NCBI RefSeq assembly: GCF_001953055.1
Contig: NZ_CP019044.1
Span: 992,001 to 1,056,000 of the forward strand
Direction of reading: 5' to 3'
Length of the DNA: 64,000 nucleotides
Origin: Salaquimonas pukyongi
Lineage (GTDB): Bacteria > Pseudomonadota > Alphaproteobacteria > Rhizobiales > Rhizobiaceae
Part shown: positions 53,521-61,915 of the stretch, one piece after another
How positions within the stretch are numbered: the stretch's first letter is position 1
Layout of the letters: every line of letters begins with the position of its first letter
Translations under genes and position numbers: made by a program
Notes under the pieces: generated by a model
The model's database searches: none
Seen by the model: only the letters and a program-made list of their open reading frames with translations
What the model was told of the DNA's origin: nothing

Positions 53521-54552
53521 ATGGACAAACCCGGTGCTTGGCGCGTAATGCGGGCTGCAATGGTTCTGTATCCGCAACATCGCGCCCGTGCCGCGGCAGG
53601 TATCCTGCGCACAAAGCCCGTGATTTCCGTACTGGCGGCGCTTTTCTTGGCCGTTCTCCCGGTGCTGTCGGCATGTCAGACATCCGATGCGCTATCGTCG
53701 GCAGCAAACGAGGCAACCGGCCGCCGAACCCCGGCAGGACCGCTTCCCGAGTTCAAGGATGCACTGTTTGCCTACCGCAAACCGCTCGAGGTTCGCGATG
53801 GCGGTTCTTATCTGGTCGTTCCCTATGATGAACTGAAGGATATCAACCAGCGCGATGAAATGCCGGTGCGCAAGGTTCACAGCCGCTACATCCGGCGGCT
53901 TCCCGCCTCTGCAGAACGCGACTTTACCTATGCTTCGGGCGAAAACGAGCTTGGCGTTCTGGGCGCGGGAAAGCTCGATGCTGCAGCGCGCCTTACGGTG
54001 GTTTACCTTCATGGCCGCGATGGCAACCGCAAATGGGGCTTCGACGATGAACGCTTCGGCGGCAATTTCAACCGGCTGAAGAACTTGGTGGCCGCAGCCG
54101 GCGGCGCCTATTTGAGCCCCGATTTTTCCGGCTTTGAAGCCAGGGGCGCAGCCGATATCGCTGCCCTGATCGCCGCGAGAGCCGGAAAGATCGGTCCGGT
54201 TATCCTGGCCTGCGGCTCGCTCGGCACGAAAATATGCTGGGCACTTGCCGATGATGCGGGAATTCGAAAAAATCTGGCCGGCATCGTCGTGCTCGGCGGT
54301 TTTCCCGACCGCAATTTTCTGCGCGCGGCCTATTCAGGGGCCGTCAAGCCCGTCCCCGTCTACATCGCCCATGGCTCCCGCGACCCGGTCTATGCGGTGG
54401 AAGCCATGGAGGACTTTTACAACGCCCTTAATGTAAAGTCCTATCCGGTACGCATGACCGTCTTTGACACCGGCAATCACGGCACACCGGTTCGCATGGT
54501 CGATTGGCGCAGCGCCATCAACTGGCTGCTGTCCGCCGGCGGGGCGGGGTGA
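53521..54552 (+). CDS. Lipoprotein with alpha/beta-hydrolase fold
   Basis: About 343 residues. A lipobox LSAC follows the hydrophobic segment VISVLAALFLAVLPV, so the mature protein is probably membrane-anchored by a lipid. Hydrolase features follow: VVYLHGRDGNRKWGF as the oxyanion region, VILACGSLGTKICWALADD where a nucleophile elbow would lie (GSLG), and a late HGSRDPVYAVEAM / DTGNHGTPVRM histidine. The start is uncertain: ATGs at 53521, 53548 and 53560 all read into the signal segment, the last giving the most usual length. The gene is divergent from rpsF and converges on the luxI-type gene. Substrate unknown. Confidence 0.78.
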   Translation: MDKPGAWRVMRAAMVLYPQHRARAAAGILRTKPVISVLAALFLAVLPVLSACQTSDALSSAANEATGRRTPAGPLPEFKDALFAYRKPLEVRDGGSYLVVPYDELKDINQRDEMPVRKVHSRYIRRLPASAERDFTYASGENELGVLGAGKLDAAARLTVVYLHGRDGNRKWGFDDERFGGNFNRLKNLVAAAGGAYLSPDFSGFEARGAADIAALIAARAGKIGPVILACGSLGTKICWALADDAGIRKNLAGIVVLGGFPDRNFLRAAYSGAVKPVPVYIAHGSRDPVYAVEAMEDFYNALNVKSYPVRMTVFDTGNHGTPVRMVDWRSAINWLLSAGGAG

Positions 54553-54598
54553 GCAGTTCCCGCCAGGTTTTCCGCAGATCAGCCCACCTTGTGCACAA

Positions 54599-55225
54599 TC
54601 AGGCCACCTTGCGCACAATGGCCGGCTCGACATTGCCGGTGAGCATCCGGCTCCAGGTAAGCCTGTCGCGGATTGCCGCTGTCGACCACACGCCACAGCC
54701 GATTTCCAGCCCGTTGTCATCCAGCCTGCTTGAGATGATTTCCGCCTGTGGCCCGTAAACGCCGGCCATGTCGAAGAAGTAGCGCTCGCATACCGCCACC
54801 ACGTGGGAAATGCCATTGGCATTGCCGAAATCGGCAACCGCGATGGATAGCGCCAGCGTGGCGCGGTTGAGCAGGTTGGATTTTCGCGTGGTCATTGCTT
54901 CATCGACACAGAACCGGGTTGCTTCCCAGATGTGGGGGGAGCGTAGTTGTGCCCCCTCAGGCAGCATGTCGGCCCACACGCTATGCAGCAGCGTTGGCCC
55001 GGTGGTCGGCATCAATCGCACCCCGCCCGATACGGCGCCTGTCGGCGGGTCGATGCACAGCAGGTAGACATTGAATAATCCGTCAAACCGATCGGTTTCA
55101 ATGGGCTTTCCATCGGTTTCCACCCAACCGAGCTTGTCGCAGAAGACGCGCTTTCTGAGCGCAAAATACTGTTTGAGTTCCGCGCGGTGGCGGTGGCGTT
55201 TTTCAGGCGTGATGTAGCGGATCAT
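54599..55225 (-). CDS. luxI: Acyl-homoserine-lactone synthase (LuxI family)
   Basis: Makes an N-acyl-homoserine lactone signal from acyl-ACP and S-adenosylmethionine. The 208-residue product has the family's conserved residues in order: ALRKRVFCDKLGW (Arg, Phe, Trp), the acidic cluster ETDRFDG, the Arg in GGVRLMPT, and Glu and Arg in IWEATRFCVD. The length is normal. The start at 55225 gives MIRYITPEKRH; a longer frame upstream is not homologous. No LuxR-type regulator gene is anywhere in the window, which is unusual for luxI. It is divergent from fabD across a 343-bp gap containing a dyad at 55325. Acyl chain length cannot be predicted. Confidence 0.9.
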   Translation of the reverse strand: MIRYITPEKRHRHRAELKQYFALRKRVFCDKLGWVETDGKPIETDRFDGLFNVYLLCIDPPTGAVSGGVRLMPTTGPTLLHSVWADMLPEGAQLRSPHIWEATRFCVDEAMTTRKSNLLNRATLALSIAVADFGNANGISHVVAVCERYFFDMAGVYGPQAEIISSRLDDNGLEIGCGVWSTAAIRDRLTWSRMLTGNVEPAIVRKVA

Positions 55226-55324
55226 TGGCAGGCTCTCCCTGGTTGCGTTGGCCTCCGGAAACAGCCGGAAGACCCGCAAATTCGGCACCGCGGGGAGGCA
55301 TGGGCGCAATCACCAAAAAACAAC

Positions 55325-55340
55325 CCCCTATATCTAGGGG
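55325..55340. promoter_or_regulatory. 16-bp dyad upstream of the luxI-type gene
   Basis: CCCCTA-TATC-TAGGGG is a perfect 6-4-6 palindrome, about 100 bases upstream of the luxI start, with AT-rich sequence (GATAAAAATTAAAC) on one side. Position and length are those expected for a lux-box-type operator, but the sequence is not a standard lux box. It is in the 343-bp gap (55226-55568) shared with fabD, which has no other clear structure. Confidence 0.5.
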
Positions 55341-55568
55341 ATAAAAATTAAACTTGAAGTTGTATTTGGCGAGTCACTGGGACATGGGCTGCCAGCGGGA
55401 GTACACAAGCAGGCTGCGTCGTACACCAACTGGCCTGACATCAACTGGCAGGTTGACCGTCAGGGCGTGAATGCGTAATCGAAACCCGCCGATGCGATCA
55501 TCGTCCCGTTTTCGCACGAACGTGAATTGGTCGTCGGCCCGGTTCCATTCGACAGCAGGTGACAATCC

Positions 55569-56510
55569 ATGACAGTCGCGTTCACGTTTCCAGGCCAGGG
55601 CAGCCAGCAGGTCGGCATGGGAAAGGCCCTTGCCGAAGCACATTCCGCCTCACGGGCGGTTTTCGAGGAGGTGGATGAAGCGCTTGGCGAGAAGCTGTCG
55701 AAGGTGATCTTTGAAGGTCCCGAGGATACGCTGACGCTTACCGCCAACGCCCAGCCGGCGCTGATGGCGGTTTCGATGGCAGCAATGAGGGCGCTTGAAG
55801 AAGGAGGCTTCGACCTTTCTGCTTCCGTGTCCTGCGTTGCCGGCCACTCGCTTGGAGAATATTCGGCCCTGTGCGCGGCAGGCAGCATTTCGCTTGCCGA
55901 CACCGCCAGGCTGTTGCGCATCCGGGGCAATGCCATGCAGGCCGCTGTCCCCGTGGGCAAGGGCGCGATGGCGGCCATCATCGGCCTTGAACGCGACGAT
56001 GTCGAAGCCGTCTGTGAGGCTGCTTCAAAGGACGGGGTATGCCAGATTGCCAATGACAATGGCGGCGGCCAGCTGGTGATCTCCGGTGAAAAGGAAGCCG
56101 TCGAAAAGGCCGCGAGCCTGGCAAGCGAAAAAGGCGCCAGGCGCGCATTGCTGCTGCCGGTGTCCGCCCCTTTCCATTCCGCCCTGATGGCCCCGGCCGC
56201 CGAAGCCATGCAGCAGGCGCTGGGCGAGGTCGAGGTAAAGGCACCTGTGGTGCCGCTGGTGGCCAACGTGCTGGCTGCACCCATTACCGATCCCGATGAA
56301 ATCCGCTCCCGGCTGGTCGAGCAGGTCACGGGGCAGGTGCGCTGGCGCGAAACCGTGCAATGGTTTGCCGCCAACGGGGTTGAAACGCTGGTTGAGGTGG
56401 GGTCCGGCAAGGTGCTCAGCGGGCTCGCCCGCCGCATCAATCGCGATCTTGCTTCGAAGGCGGTCGGAACGCCGGACGACGTTGTCGCCTATCTGGGTGC
56501 GGACGCCTGA
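55569..56510 (+). CDS. fabD: Malonyl-CoA:ACP transacylase
   Basis: Transfers malonyl from CoA to acyl carrier protein, the entry step of fatty acid synthesis. The 313-residue protein has FTFPGQGSQQVGMG, the active-site serine Ser94 in AGHSLGEYSAL, and the second catalytic His in SAPFHSALM. The ATG at 55569 fits. fabG follows after 68 bases on the same strand. Confidence 0.96.
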   Translation: MTVAFTFPGQGSQQVGMGKALAEAHSASRAVFEEVDEALGEKLSKVIFEGPEDTLTLTANAQPALMAVSMAAMRALEEGGFDLSASVSCVAGHSLGEYSALCAAGSISLADTARLLRIRGNAMQAAVPVGKGAMAAIIGLERDDVEAVCEAASKDGVCQIANDNGGGQLVISGEKEAVEKAASLASEKGARRALLLPVSAPFHSALMAPAAEAMQQALGEVEVKAPVVPLVANVLAAPITDPDEIRSRLVEQVTGQVRWRETVQWFAANGVETLVEVGSGKVLSGLARRINRDLASKAVGTPDDVVAYLGADA

Positions 56511-56578
56511 TCCCCGACGCCATTGCCGTGGTTGCGGTGGCACGAATTCAAGAAGTTTGTTGATTGGAGAATGTTGTG

Positions 56579-57316
56579 ATGTTTGACCTGACCGGAAAGA
56601 AGGCGCTTGTGACCGGCGCCAGCGGCGGCATCGGCGAGGCGATTGCCCGTACCTTTCACGCCGGCGGCGCTGTTGTCGGCCTGCATGGAACGCGGGAGGA
56701 AAAGCTGAACGCGCTTGCCAGCGAACTGGGTGAGCGTACCCTGGTACTGCCTGCCAACCTTTCCGACCTGGAGGCGGTCGATGCGCTTGGCGAGAAGGCC
56801 GAGGCGGAAATGGAGGGCGTCGACATTCTGGTCAACAATGCCGGCATTACCCGCGACGGTCTTCTGGCCCGCATGCCCAACGATGACTGGGACGACGTTA
56901 TCCGGGTCAACCTGACCGCCGTCTTCCGCCTCACCAAGGCGATTTCCTATCCGATGATGCGCCGCAAGGCCGGCCGCATCATCAACATCACCTCCATCGT
57001 CGGCGTTACCGGCAATCCCGGCCAGGCAAACTACTGCGCTTCCAAGGCCGGCATCATCGGATTTACCAAATCACTGGCCCAGGAAATCGCCAGCCGCAAC
57101 GTTACCGTCAACGCCATTGCGCCCGGCTTCATCGCTTCGGCCATGACCGAAAAGCTGAACGACAAGCAGAAGGAAGCGATCATGTCCGCCATTCCCATGA
57201 AGAAAATGGGCGAGGGCGAGGACATTGCAACGGCTGCCGTCTACCTTGCTTCCGATGCGGCGAAATACGTCACCGGCCAGACCTTGCACGTCAATGGCGG
57301 CATGGCGATGATCTGA
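56579..57316 (+). CDS. fabG: 3-oxoacyl-ACP reductase
   Basis: NADPH-dependent reductase of the fatty acid cycle. The 245-residue SDR has TGASGGIG at 12-19, VNNAGITRD, the Ser in ITSIVG and the catalytic YCASK, and ends in the family's NGGMAMI. The start at 56579 has TTGGAG nine bases upstream; the TTG at 56564 would add five residues. It is followed after 31 bases by an MFS gene, not by acpP as in many genomes. Confidence 0.95.
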   Translation: MFDLTGKKALVTGASGGIGEAIARTFHAGGAVVGLHGTREEKLNALASELGERTLVLPANLSDLEAVDALGEKAEAEMEGVDILVNNAGITRDGLLARMPNDDWDDVIRVNLTAVFRLTKAISYPMMRRKAGRIINITSIVGVTGNPGQANYCASKAGIIGFTKSLAQEIASRNVTVNAIAPGFIASAMTEKLNDKQKEAIMSAIPMKKMGEGEDIATAAVYLASDAAKYVTGQTLHVNGGMAMI

Positions 57317-57347
57317 CCCCAACGGACAGTCAGGCCGGATCGCGCAA

Positions 57348-58529
57348 ATGGCAGGCACTTCAAGCCCGGCTCTCAGGGCGGCATTCGCCGGATTTTTCGC
57401 CATGGCGCTTGCCATGGGCCTTGGCCGTTTTTTCTATACGCCGGTTCTGCCGCCCATGCTGGAGGCAGGTAGGCTGACAGCCGGTGAGGGCGGGCTGGCT
57501 GCCGGGGCCAATTTCCTCGGCTATCTGCTTGGCGCGCTGGCAGCCTCCGCGCCCTTCTTTTCCGCGCACCGTTATCGCTGGATGGCCTGGCTCGCACTGC
57601 CGGCCTGCGGCATGACGCTGTTGCTGTCCGGCCTGTGGCTGGGGCTCTTGCCGTTTTCCCTGATCCGCTTTGCAGGCGGTGCAGCAAGTGCCTTCTCGAT
57701 GATTTTCATCTCTGCCATCGTGATGCGTATTTTTCAGGACAACGACCGCCCCGGCCTGATATCGGTTCATTTCGCCGGGGTCGGCTTCGGCATCGTGTTG
57801 TCCGCACTCATTGTACCGGCATTGGTGGCAGGCGGGCTGTCCTGGTCCTGGATGTGGTTTGCCGCCGGTGCTGCTGCGCTGGTATTGTGGCTTGCCGTTC
57901 TTGTCCTGCTTCCTGCATCCGCCGCAGGCAGCGAACCTGCTGCCAGCGGGGCCGGCCAGGAGGCTGGCAAAGCGGAGGCCTTTTCCCTTGCCTTTTGGGC
58001 TCTGCTTGCCGGATACGGCTTTTTCGGCTTCGGTTATTCGGTTTCCGCCACCTTTCTCAACACCATCGCCAAGGCCAATCCGATTCTGCAGCCTGCCGAA
58101 CCCTGGGTGTGGCTCGTCGTCGGGCTTGCCGGCATTCCGTCCATCTGGGCGTGGAACCGCCTGACCGGCAGCATCGGCCTTGCCTATACCTATTCCATTG
58201 CATGTTTTGTCGAGGCGGCGGGAATTCTCCTCCTTCTTTGGCATGCAACGCCCGCAACCCTTTTGATATCGGGCCTGACCCTGGGCGCAACTTTCATGGC
58301 GGTTACCGCCCTGGGGCTTGCCAAGGCGCGTTCCATGGTGCCGCAAAAGGCTGCTGCTGCCCTGGCCCTGATGACGGCATCCTTCGGCCTTGGCCAGATG
58401 ATCGGCCCTGTCCTTGCCGGCTTCCTGTTCGAAAGCAGCGGAAGTTTCGCACCCGCCCTTACCGCGGCGATCACCGCGCTCACCCTGACCGTCGTGCTGA
58501 CCCTGCTGTCAAAACGTCTGGAGACGTGA
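57348..58529 (+). CDS. YbfB/YjiJ-family MFS transporter
   Basis: A 393-residue, 12-helix transporter with the opening MAGTSSPALRAAFAGFFAM and the family-typical MALAMGLGRFFYTPVLPPM in helix 1. Later motifs are GYLLGALAASAPFFSA and GLGQMIGPVLAGFLFE. Function is unproven for this family. It sits between fabG and acpP, where those two genes are usually neighbours. Its codon use looks like that of its neighbours, so I see no sign of recent transfer. Confidence 0.88.
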   Translation: MAGTSSPALRAAFAGFFAMALAMGLGRFFYTPVLPPMLEAGRLTAGEGGLAAGANFLGYLLGALAASAPFFSAHRYRWMAWLALPACGMTLLLSGLWLGLLPFSLIRFAGGAASAFSMIFISAIVMRIFQDNDRPGLISVHFAGVGFGIVLSALIVPALVAGGLSWSWMWFAAGAAALVLWLAVLVLLPASAAGSEPAASGAGQEAGKAEAFSLAFWALLAGYGFFGFGYSVSATFLNTIAKANPILQPAEPWVWLVVGLAGIPSIWAWNRLTGSIGLAYTYSIACFVEAAGILLLLWHATPATLLISGLTLGATFMAVTALGLAKARSMVPQKAAAALALMTASFGLGQMIGPVLAGFLFESSGSFAPALTAAITALTLTVVLTLLSKRLET

Positions 58530-58704
58530 GCTGCATCCACAACCATCCAAAATCTGCTTTGCAGCGGCCCGGTTTCGTGGTAGGCGGCACGCGAATTGCC
58601 ATGATTGGACCGGCAGGCATCCTGTGTGCGGGCGGCGGTGGCAGCAAGCGAAAACCCGGTGACTGCCAGCTTTTTCCGGCCGGCCCAGCCAAGACAACAA
58701 TCTC

Positions 58705-58733
58705 TTGATATCCGGGTGAATGCCCTTTAACTA
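58705..58733 (+). promoter_or_regulatory. Possible acpP promoter
   Basis: TTGATA (58705-58710) and TAACTA (58728-58733) are separated by 17 bases and lie about 33 bases before the acpP start. The -10 match is weak. A promoter here would make acpP independent of fabG and the inserted MFS gene. The 236-bp gap (58530-58765) shows nothing else. Confidence 0.4.
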
Positions 58734-58765
58734 GGGCCAAACACGAACCTGACTGAGGTATGAAA

Positions 58766-59002
58766 ATGAGCGACGTTGCAGAACGCATCAAGAAAATCGT
58801 TGTGGAGCATCTTGACGTGGATGCCGCCAAGGTCTCCGAAAGCGCCAGCTTTATTGATGATCTGGGTGCCGATTCCCTGGACAATGTTGAACTCGTGATG
58901 GCCTTTGAGGAAGAGTTCGGTGTTGAGATTTCCGACGACGCAGCCCAGGACATCCAGACCGTGGGTGATGCGATCAAATACGTGGAAAAGGCGACGGCCT
59001 GA
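58766..59002 (+). CDS. acpP: Acyl carrier protein
   Basis: A 78-residue acidic helical protein that carries fatty acyl intermediates on 4'-phosphopantetheine. The attachment serine is Ser37 in [19 protein letters not shown]. The start at 58766 is chosen because GAGG lies seven bases upstream; the ATG at 58760 is too close to it. A near-perfect terminator follows 39 bases after the stop. It supplies the acyl donor that LuxI-type enzymes use. Confidence 0.96.
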   Translation: MSDVAERIKKIVVEHLDVDAAKVSESASFIDDLGADSLDNVELVMAFEEEFGVEISDDAAQDIQTVGDAIKYVEKATA

Positions 59003-59041
59003 AGGCTGGCCCCTTCACGGTCATCAGCCATGTGATAAGTT

Positions 59042-59073
59042 TCAGGCGGCCTGCAGGCCGCCTGATTTCGTTT
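59042..59073 (+). terminator. Rho-independent terminator after acpP
   Basis: A perfect 24-bp palindrome at 59042-59065 (arms TCAGGCGGCCTG and CAGGCCGCCTGA) is followed by TTTCGTTT (59066-59073). This is the clearest terminator in the window and separates acpP from fabF. Confidence 0.78.
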
Positions 59074-59146
59074 GACCCGCCGGCGGGCAGCAGTCTTCCG
59101 GCGGAAAGAAACGGCAAATTGCAAAGTTGGACGGGAGTGGAAGGCG

Positions 59147-60406
59147 ATGCGTAGGGTAGTCGTGACGGGCCTGGGAATGGTGTCTCCGCTGGGCTGCGGG
59201 ACTGAAATAACCTGGCAGCGCCTGCTGGAAGGGCGCAATGCCGCTGCCCGCGTGACCGGTTTTGAAGTCGAGGACATTGCCGCAAAGATTGCCTGTGAAA
59301 TCCCCCGCGGCGATGGCAGCGACGGCACGTTCAATCCGGACGACTGGATGGAGCCGAAGGAACAGCGCAAGGTTGACGACTTCATCATCTATGCCATGGC
59401 GGCAGCAACCCAGGCGCTAGATGATGCCGGCTGGCACCCCGACAATGACGAAGACCAGTTCCGCACCGGCACGCTCATCGGTTCGGGCATTGGCGGCCTT
59501 CAGGGCATCGCCGAAACCGCTCTCCTGCTGGAAGAGCGCGGTCCCCGCCGTGTCAGTCCGTTCTTCATCCCCGGCCGTCTGATCAACCTGGCGTCGGGCC
59601 AGGTTTCCATCCAGCATCAGTTGAAGGGCCCCAACCATTCGGTGGTTACCGCCTGTTCCACCGGTGCGCACGCCATAGGCGATGCAGCAAGGCTGATCAT
59701 GCTGGGCGATGCCGATGTCATGGTCGCCGGCGGCACCGAAAGCCCGGTCTGCCGCATTTCCCTTGCCGGTTTTGCCGCCTGCAAGGCGCTGTCCACCGAT
59801 TTCAACGATGAACCCCAGCGTGCTTCCCGCCCCTATGACCGCGACCGCGACGGTTTCGTGATGGGCGAAGGCGCCGGCGTCGTCGTGCTGGAAGAATACG
59901 AGCACGCCAGGGCGCGCGGCGCGAAAATCTATGCCGAAGTGGCAGGCTATGGCCTTTCCGGCGATGCCTTTCACATCACGGCACCTGCAGAGGACGGCAA
60001 TGGTGCGCTGCGCTGCATGCAGGCGGCCCTGAAAAACGCGAACATGCAGGCGTCCGACATCGACTATATCAACGCCCATGGCACATCGACCATGGCTGAT
60101 ACCATTGAGCTGGGCGCTGCCGAACGGCTGATGGGTGATTCTGCCGGTAGCGTTTCCATGTCTTCCACAAAATCGGCAATCGGCCATCTGCTTGGGGCTG
60201 CAGGTGCCGTGGAGGCGATTTTCTCCATCCTGGCCCTGCGCGATCAGGTGGCGCCGGCAACACTCAACCTCGACAATCCGGAGCGTGAAACCGCCATCGA
60301 TCTGGTGCCGCACAAGCCGCGCAGCCGTGAAATCCGGGCGGCATTGTCCAACTCATTCGGGTTTGGCGGCACCAATGCCTCGCTGATCTTCAAGAATGCG
60401 GATTAA
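59147..60406 (+). CDS. fabF: 3-oxoacyl-ACP synthase II
   Basis: Elongating condensing enzyme, 419 residues. The thiolase-fold triad is complete: Cys in VVTACSTGAHA, His in NAHGTSTMADT and His in SAIGHLLGAAGAVE. The start at 59147 gives MRRVVVTGLGMVSPLG with GTGGAAGG upstream; the longer frame is not homologous. It follows acpP after a strong terminator and so probably has its own promoter in the 144-bp gap. Confidence 0.96.
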   Translation: MRRVVVTGLGMVSPLGCGTEITWQRLLEGRNAAARVTGFEVEDIAAKIACEIPRGDGSDGTFNPDDWMEPKEQRKVDDFIIYAMAAATQALDDAGWHPDNDEDQFRTGTLIGSGIGGLQGIAETALLLEERGPRRVSPFFIPGRLINLASGQVSIQHQLKGPNHSVVTACSTGAHAIGDAARLIMLGDADVMVAGGTESPVCRISLAGFAACKALSTDFNDEPQRASRPYDRDRDGFVMGEGAGVVVLEEYEHARARGAKIYAEVAGYGLSGDAFHITAPAEDGNGALRCMQAALKNANMQASDIDYINAHGTSTMADTIELGAAERLMGDSAGSVSMSSTKSAIGHLLGAAGAVEAIFSILALRDQVAPATLNLDNPERETAIDLVPHKPRSREIRAALSNSFGFGGTNASLIFKNAD

Positions 60407-60597
60407 GTCCTGTTTACGGCTGGTTCTGCCTGCCGTGCGAACACAATTTGGTCGAAAAAACGGGCGATGACCGCATCTGACCGACCGGCTGATGACCGAA
60501 AGGGCCAAAGGCGGTTTTTCCAGCATGGGCAACTGGGATATTGTGGCGGCAATTCGCCGGTCGTACCGATTCGCGGTGGATTAAACGGAGAGACGGC

Positions 60598-61863
60598 GTG
60601 AGCGAGCAGGACCCGAACGATCTGCAGAACGGCGATGGCGGCAAGCGGATATTTGGCCGGCGCAGTGAAATGCCGGCCGGAAATCACGACACGGCACACG
60701 ATACCGGCCCCGCCCCGCGCTCGCCCGAGGAAGTGCTGCAGCCGCGCGAAGTGCCGCCGCCGCCCAGGCGTTCGCGCCAGGCACGCAACCGGTTTGTGGT
60801 GTTTTTGAATTTCTGCATGTCGCTGCTGGTCTTTCTGGTACTCGCCACGGGGGCGGCATTTTATTTCGGCAAGCTGCGGTTCGAGGAAAAGGGCCCGCTG
60901 CAGCGCGCCAAGACAATCGTCATCGAGGAAGGCACCAGCCTGTCGGCGATTTCAGCCACCCTGGAGTCCCAGGGCATTATTTCCAGCGATTTCGTTTTTA
61001 CCCAGGGGGTCAAGGCGACCCGCAACACCGGCTCCCTCAAAGCCGGCGAATATGCCTTCAAGCCGCGCATGAGCATGCGCGAGGTCATGGAAACCATCGT
61101 TTCGGGCAAGGGCATCATCCACAAGGTGACAATCCCCGAAGGGCTGACCAGCTTCCAGGCCATGCAGCGCATTGCCGAGCATCCGGTGCTGGAAGGGGAA
61201 ATGCCGGATGAAGTGCCGGAAGAAGGCAGTCTGCTGCCCGATACCTATCCCTTTCAGCGCGGCACGACACGCAAGGAAGTCATCGAGCAGATGAAGCGCC
61301 AGCAGACGCGCCAGCTTGCCGAGATCTGGGAGCGCCGCATCGAGGGACTGCCGATCAAGACACCGGAGGAACTGGTCATCCTCGCCTCTATCGTGGAAAA
61401 GGAAACCGCCAAGGCGGACGAACGCCCGAGGGTTGCCAGCGTGTTCATCAACCGCCTCAACAAGGGCATGCGCCTGCAGTCCGATCCGACCATCATCTAC
61501 GGTCTGTTCGGCGGTCAGGGCAAACCCAAGGACCGGCCGATTTTCCAGTCCGACATTGATCGTGAAACGCCTTATAATACCTACCAGATCGACGGCCTGC
61601 CGCCGACCCCCATTGCCAATCCCGGCCGCGCTGCCATGGAGGCAGTGGCAAATCCCTCGCGCACCGAGGACCTGTTTTTTGTCGCCGATGGCACCGGCGG
61701 GCATGTCTTTGCCAAAACGCTGGAAGAGCACAACCAGAACGTGGCGCGCTGGAGGGCAATCGAAAAGCGGCTGAAGGAAGAGGCGGCCAAGGCCGCGCTT
61801 GCGGCTGAAGAAGCTGCAAGCACTGCCGGGGAGGCCGCAGACACCGCCACGCAGACCCAGTAG
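60598..61863 (+). CDS. mltG: Endolytic murein transglycosylase MltG
   Basis: Cleaves nascent peptidoglycan strands and sets their length. The 421-residue protein has an N-terminal cytoplasmic region, one membrane helix (FLNFCMSLLVFLVLATGAAFYF), a LysM-like domain, and the catalytic domain with the conserved Glu in LASIVEKETAKADERPRVASVF and the NTYQIDGLPPTPIANPG signature. The start is the GTG at 60598 with GGAG seven bases upstream. The C-terminal Ala/Glu-rich tail is about 30 residues. It precedes yicC and gmk in the usual order. Confidence 0.94.
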   Translation: MSEQDPNDLQNGDGGKRIFGRRSEMPAGNHDTAHDTGPAPRSPEEVLQPREVPPPPRRSRQARNRFVVFLNFCMSLLVFLVLATGAAFYFGKLRFEEKGPLQRAKTIVIEEGTSLSAISATLESQGIISSDFVFTQGVKATRNTGSLKAGEYAFKPRMSMREVMETIVSGKGIIHKVTIPEGLTSFQAMQRIAEHPVLEGEMPDEVPEEGSLLPDTYPFQRGTTRKEVIEQMKRQQTRQLAEIWERRIEGLPIKTPEELVILASIVEKETAKADERPRVASVFINRLNKGMRLQSDPTIIYGLFGGQGKPKDRPIFQSDIDRETPYNTYQIDGLPPTPIANPGRAAMEAVANPSRTEDLFFVADGTGGHVFAKTLEEHNQNVARWRAIEKRLKEEAAKAALAAEEAASTAGEAADTATQTQ

Positions 61864-61915
61864 GGCCTGCACGGCGTTTTAATTCAACGGCACATACCAA
61901 GCCGCCGGGGGGCAC

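Noticed and set aside
54599-57316. Search for a LuxR-type regulator near luxI
   Set aside because: No protein with an autoinducer-binding plus LuxR-type helix-turn-helix domain is encoded in this window.
57348-58529. Recent horizontal transfer of the MFS gene in the fab cluster
   Set aside because: Base composition and codon use look like the neighbours and there are no flanking repeats or mobile-element remnants.
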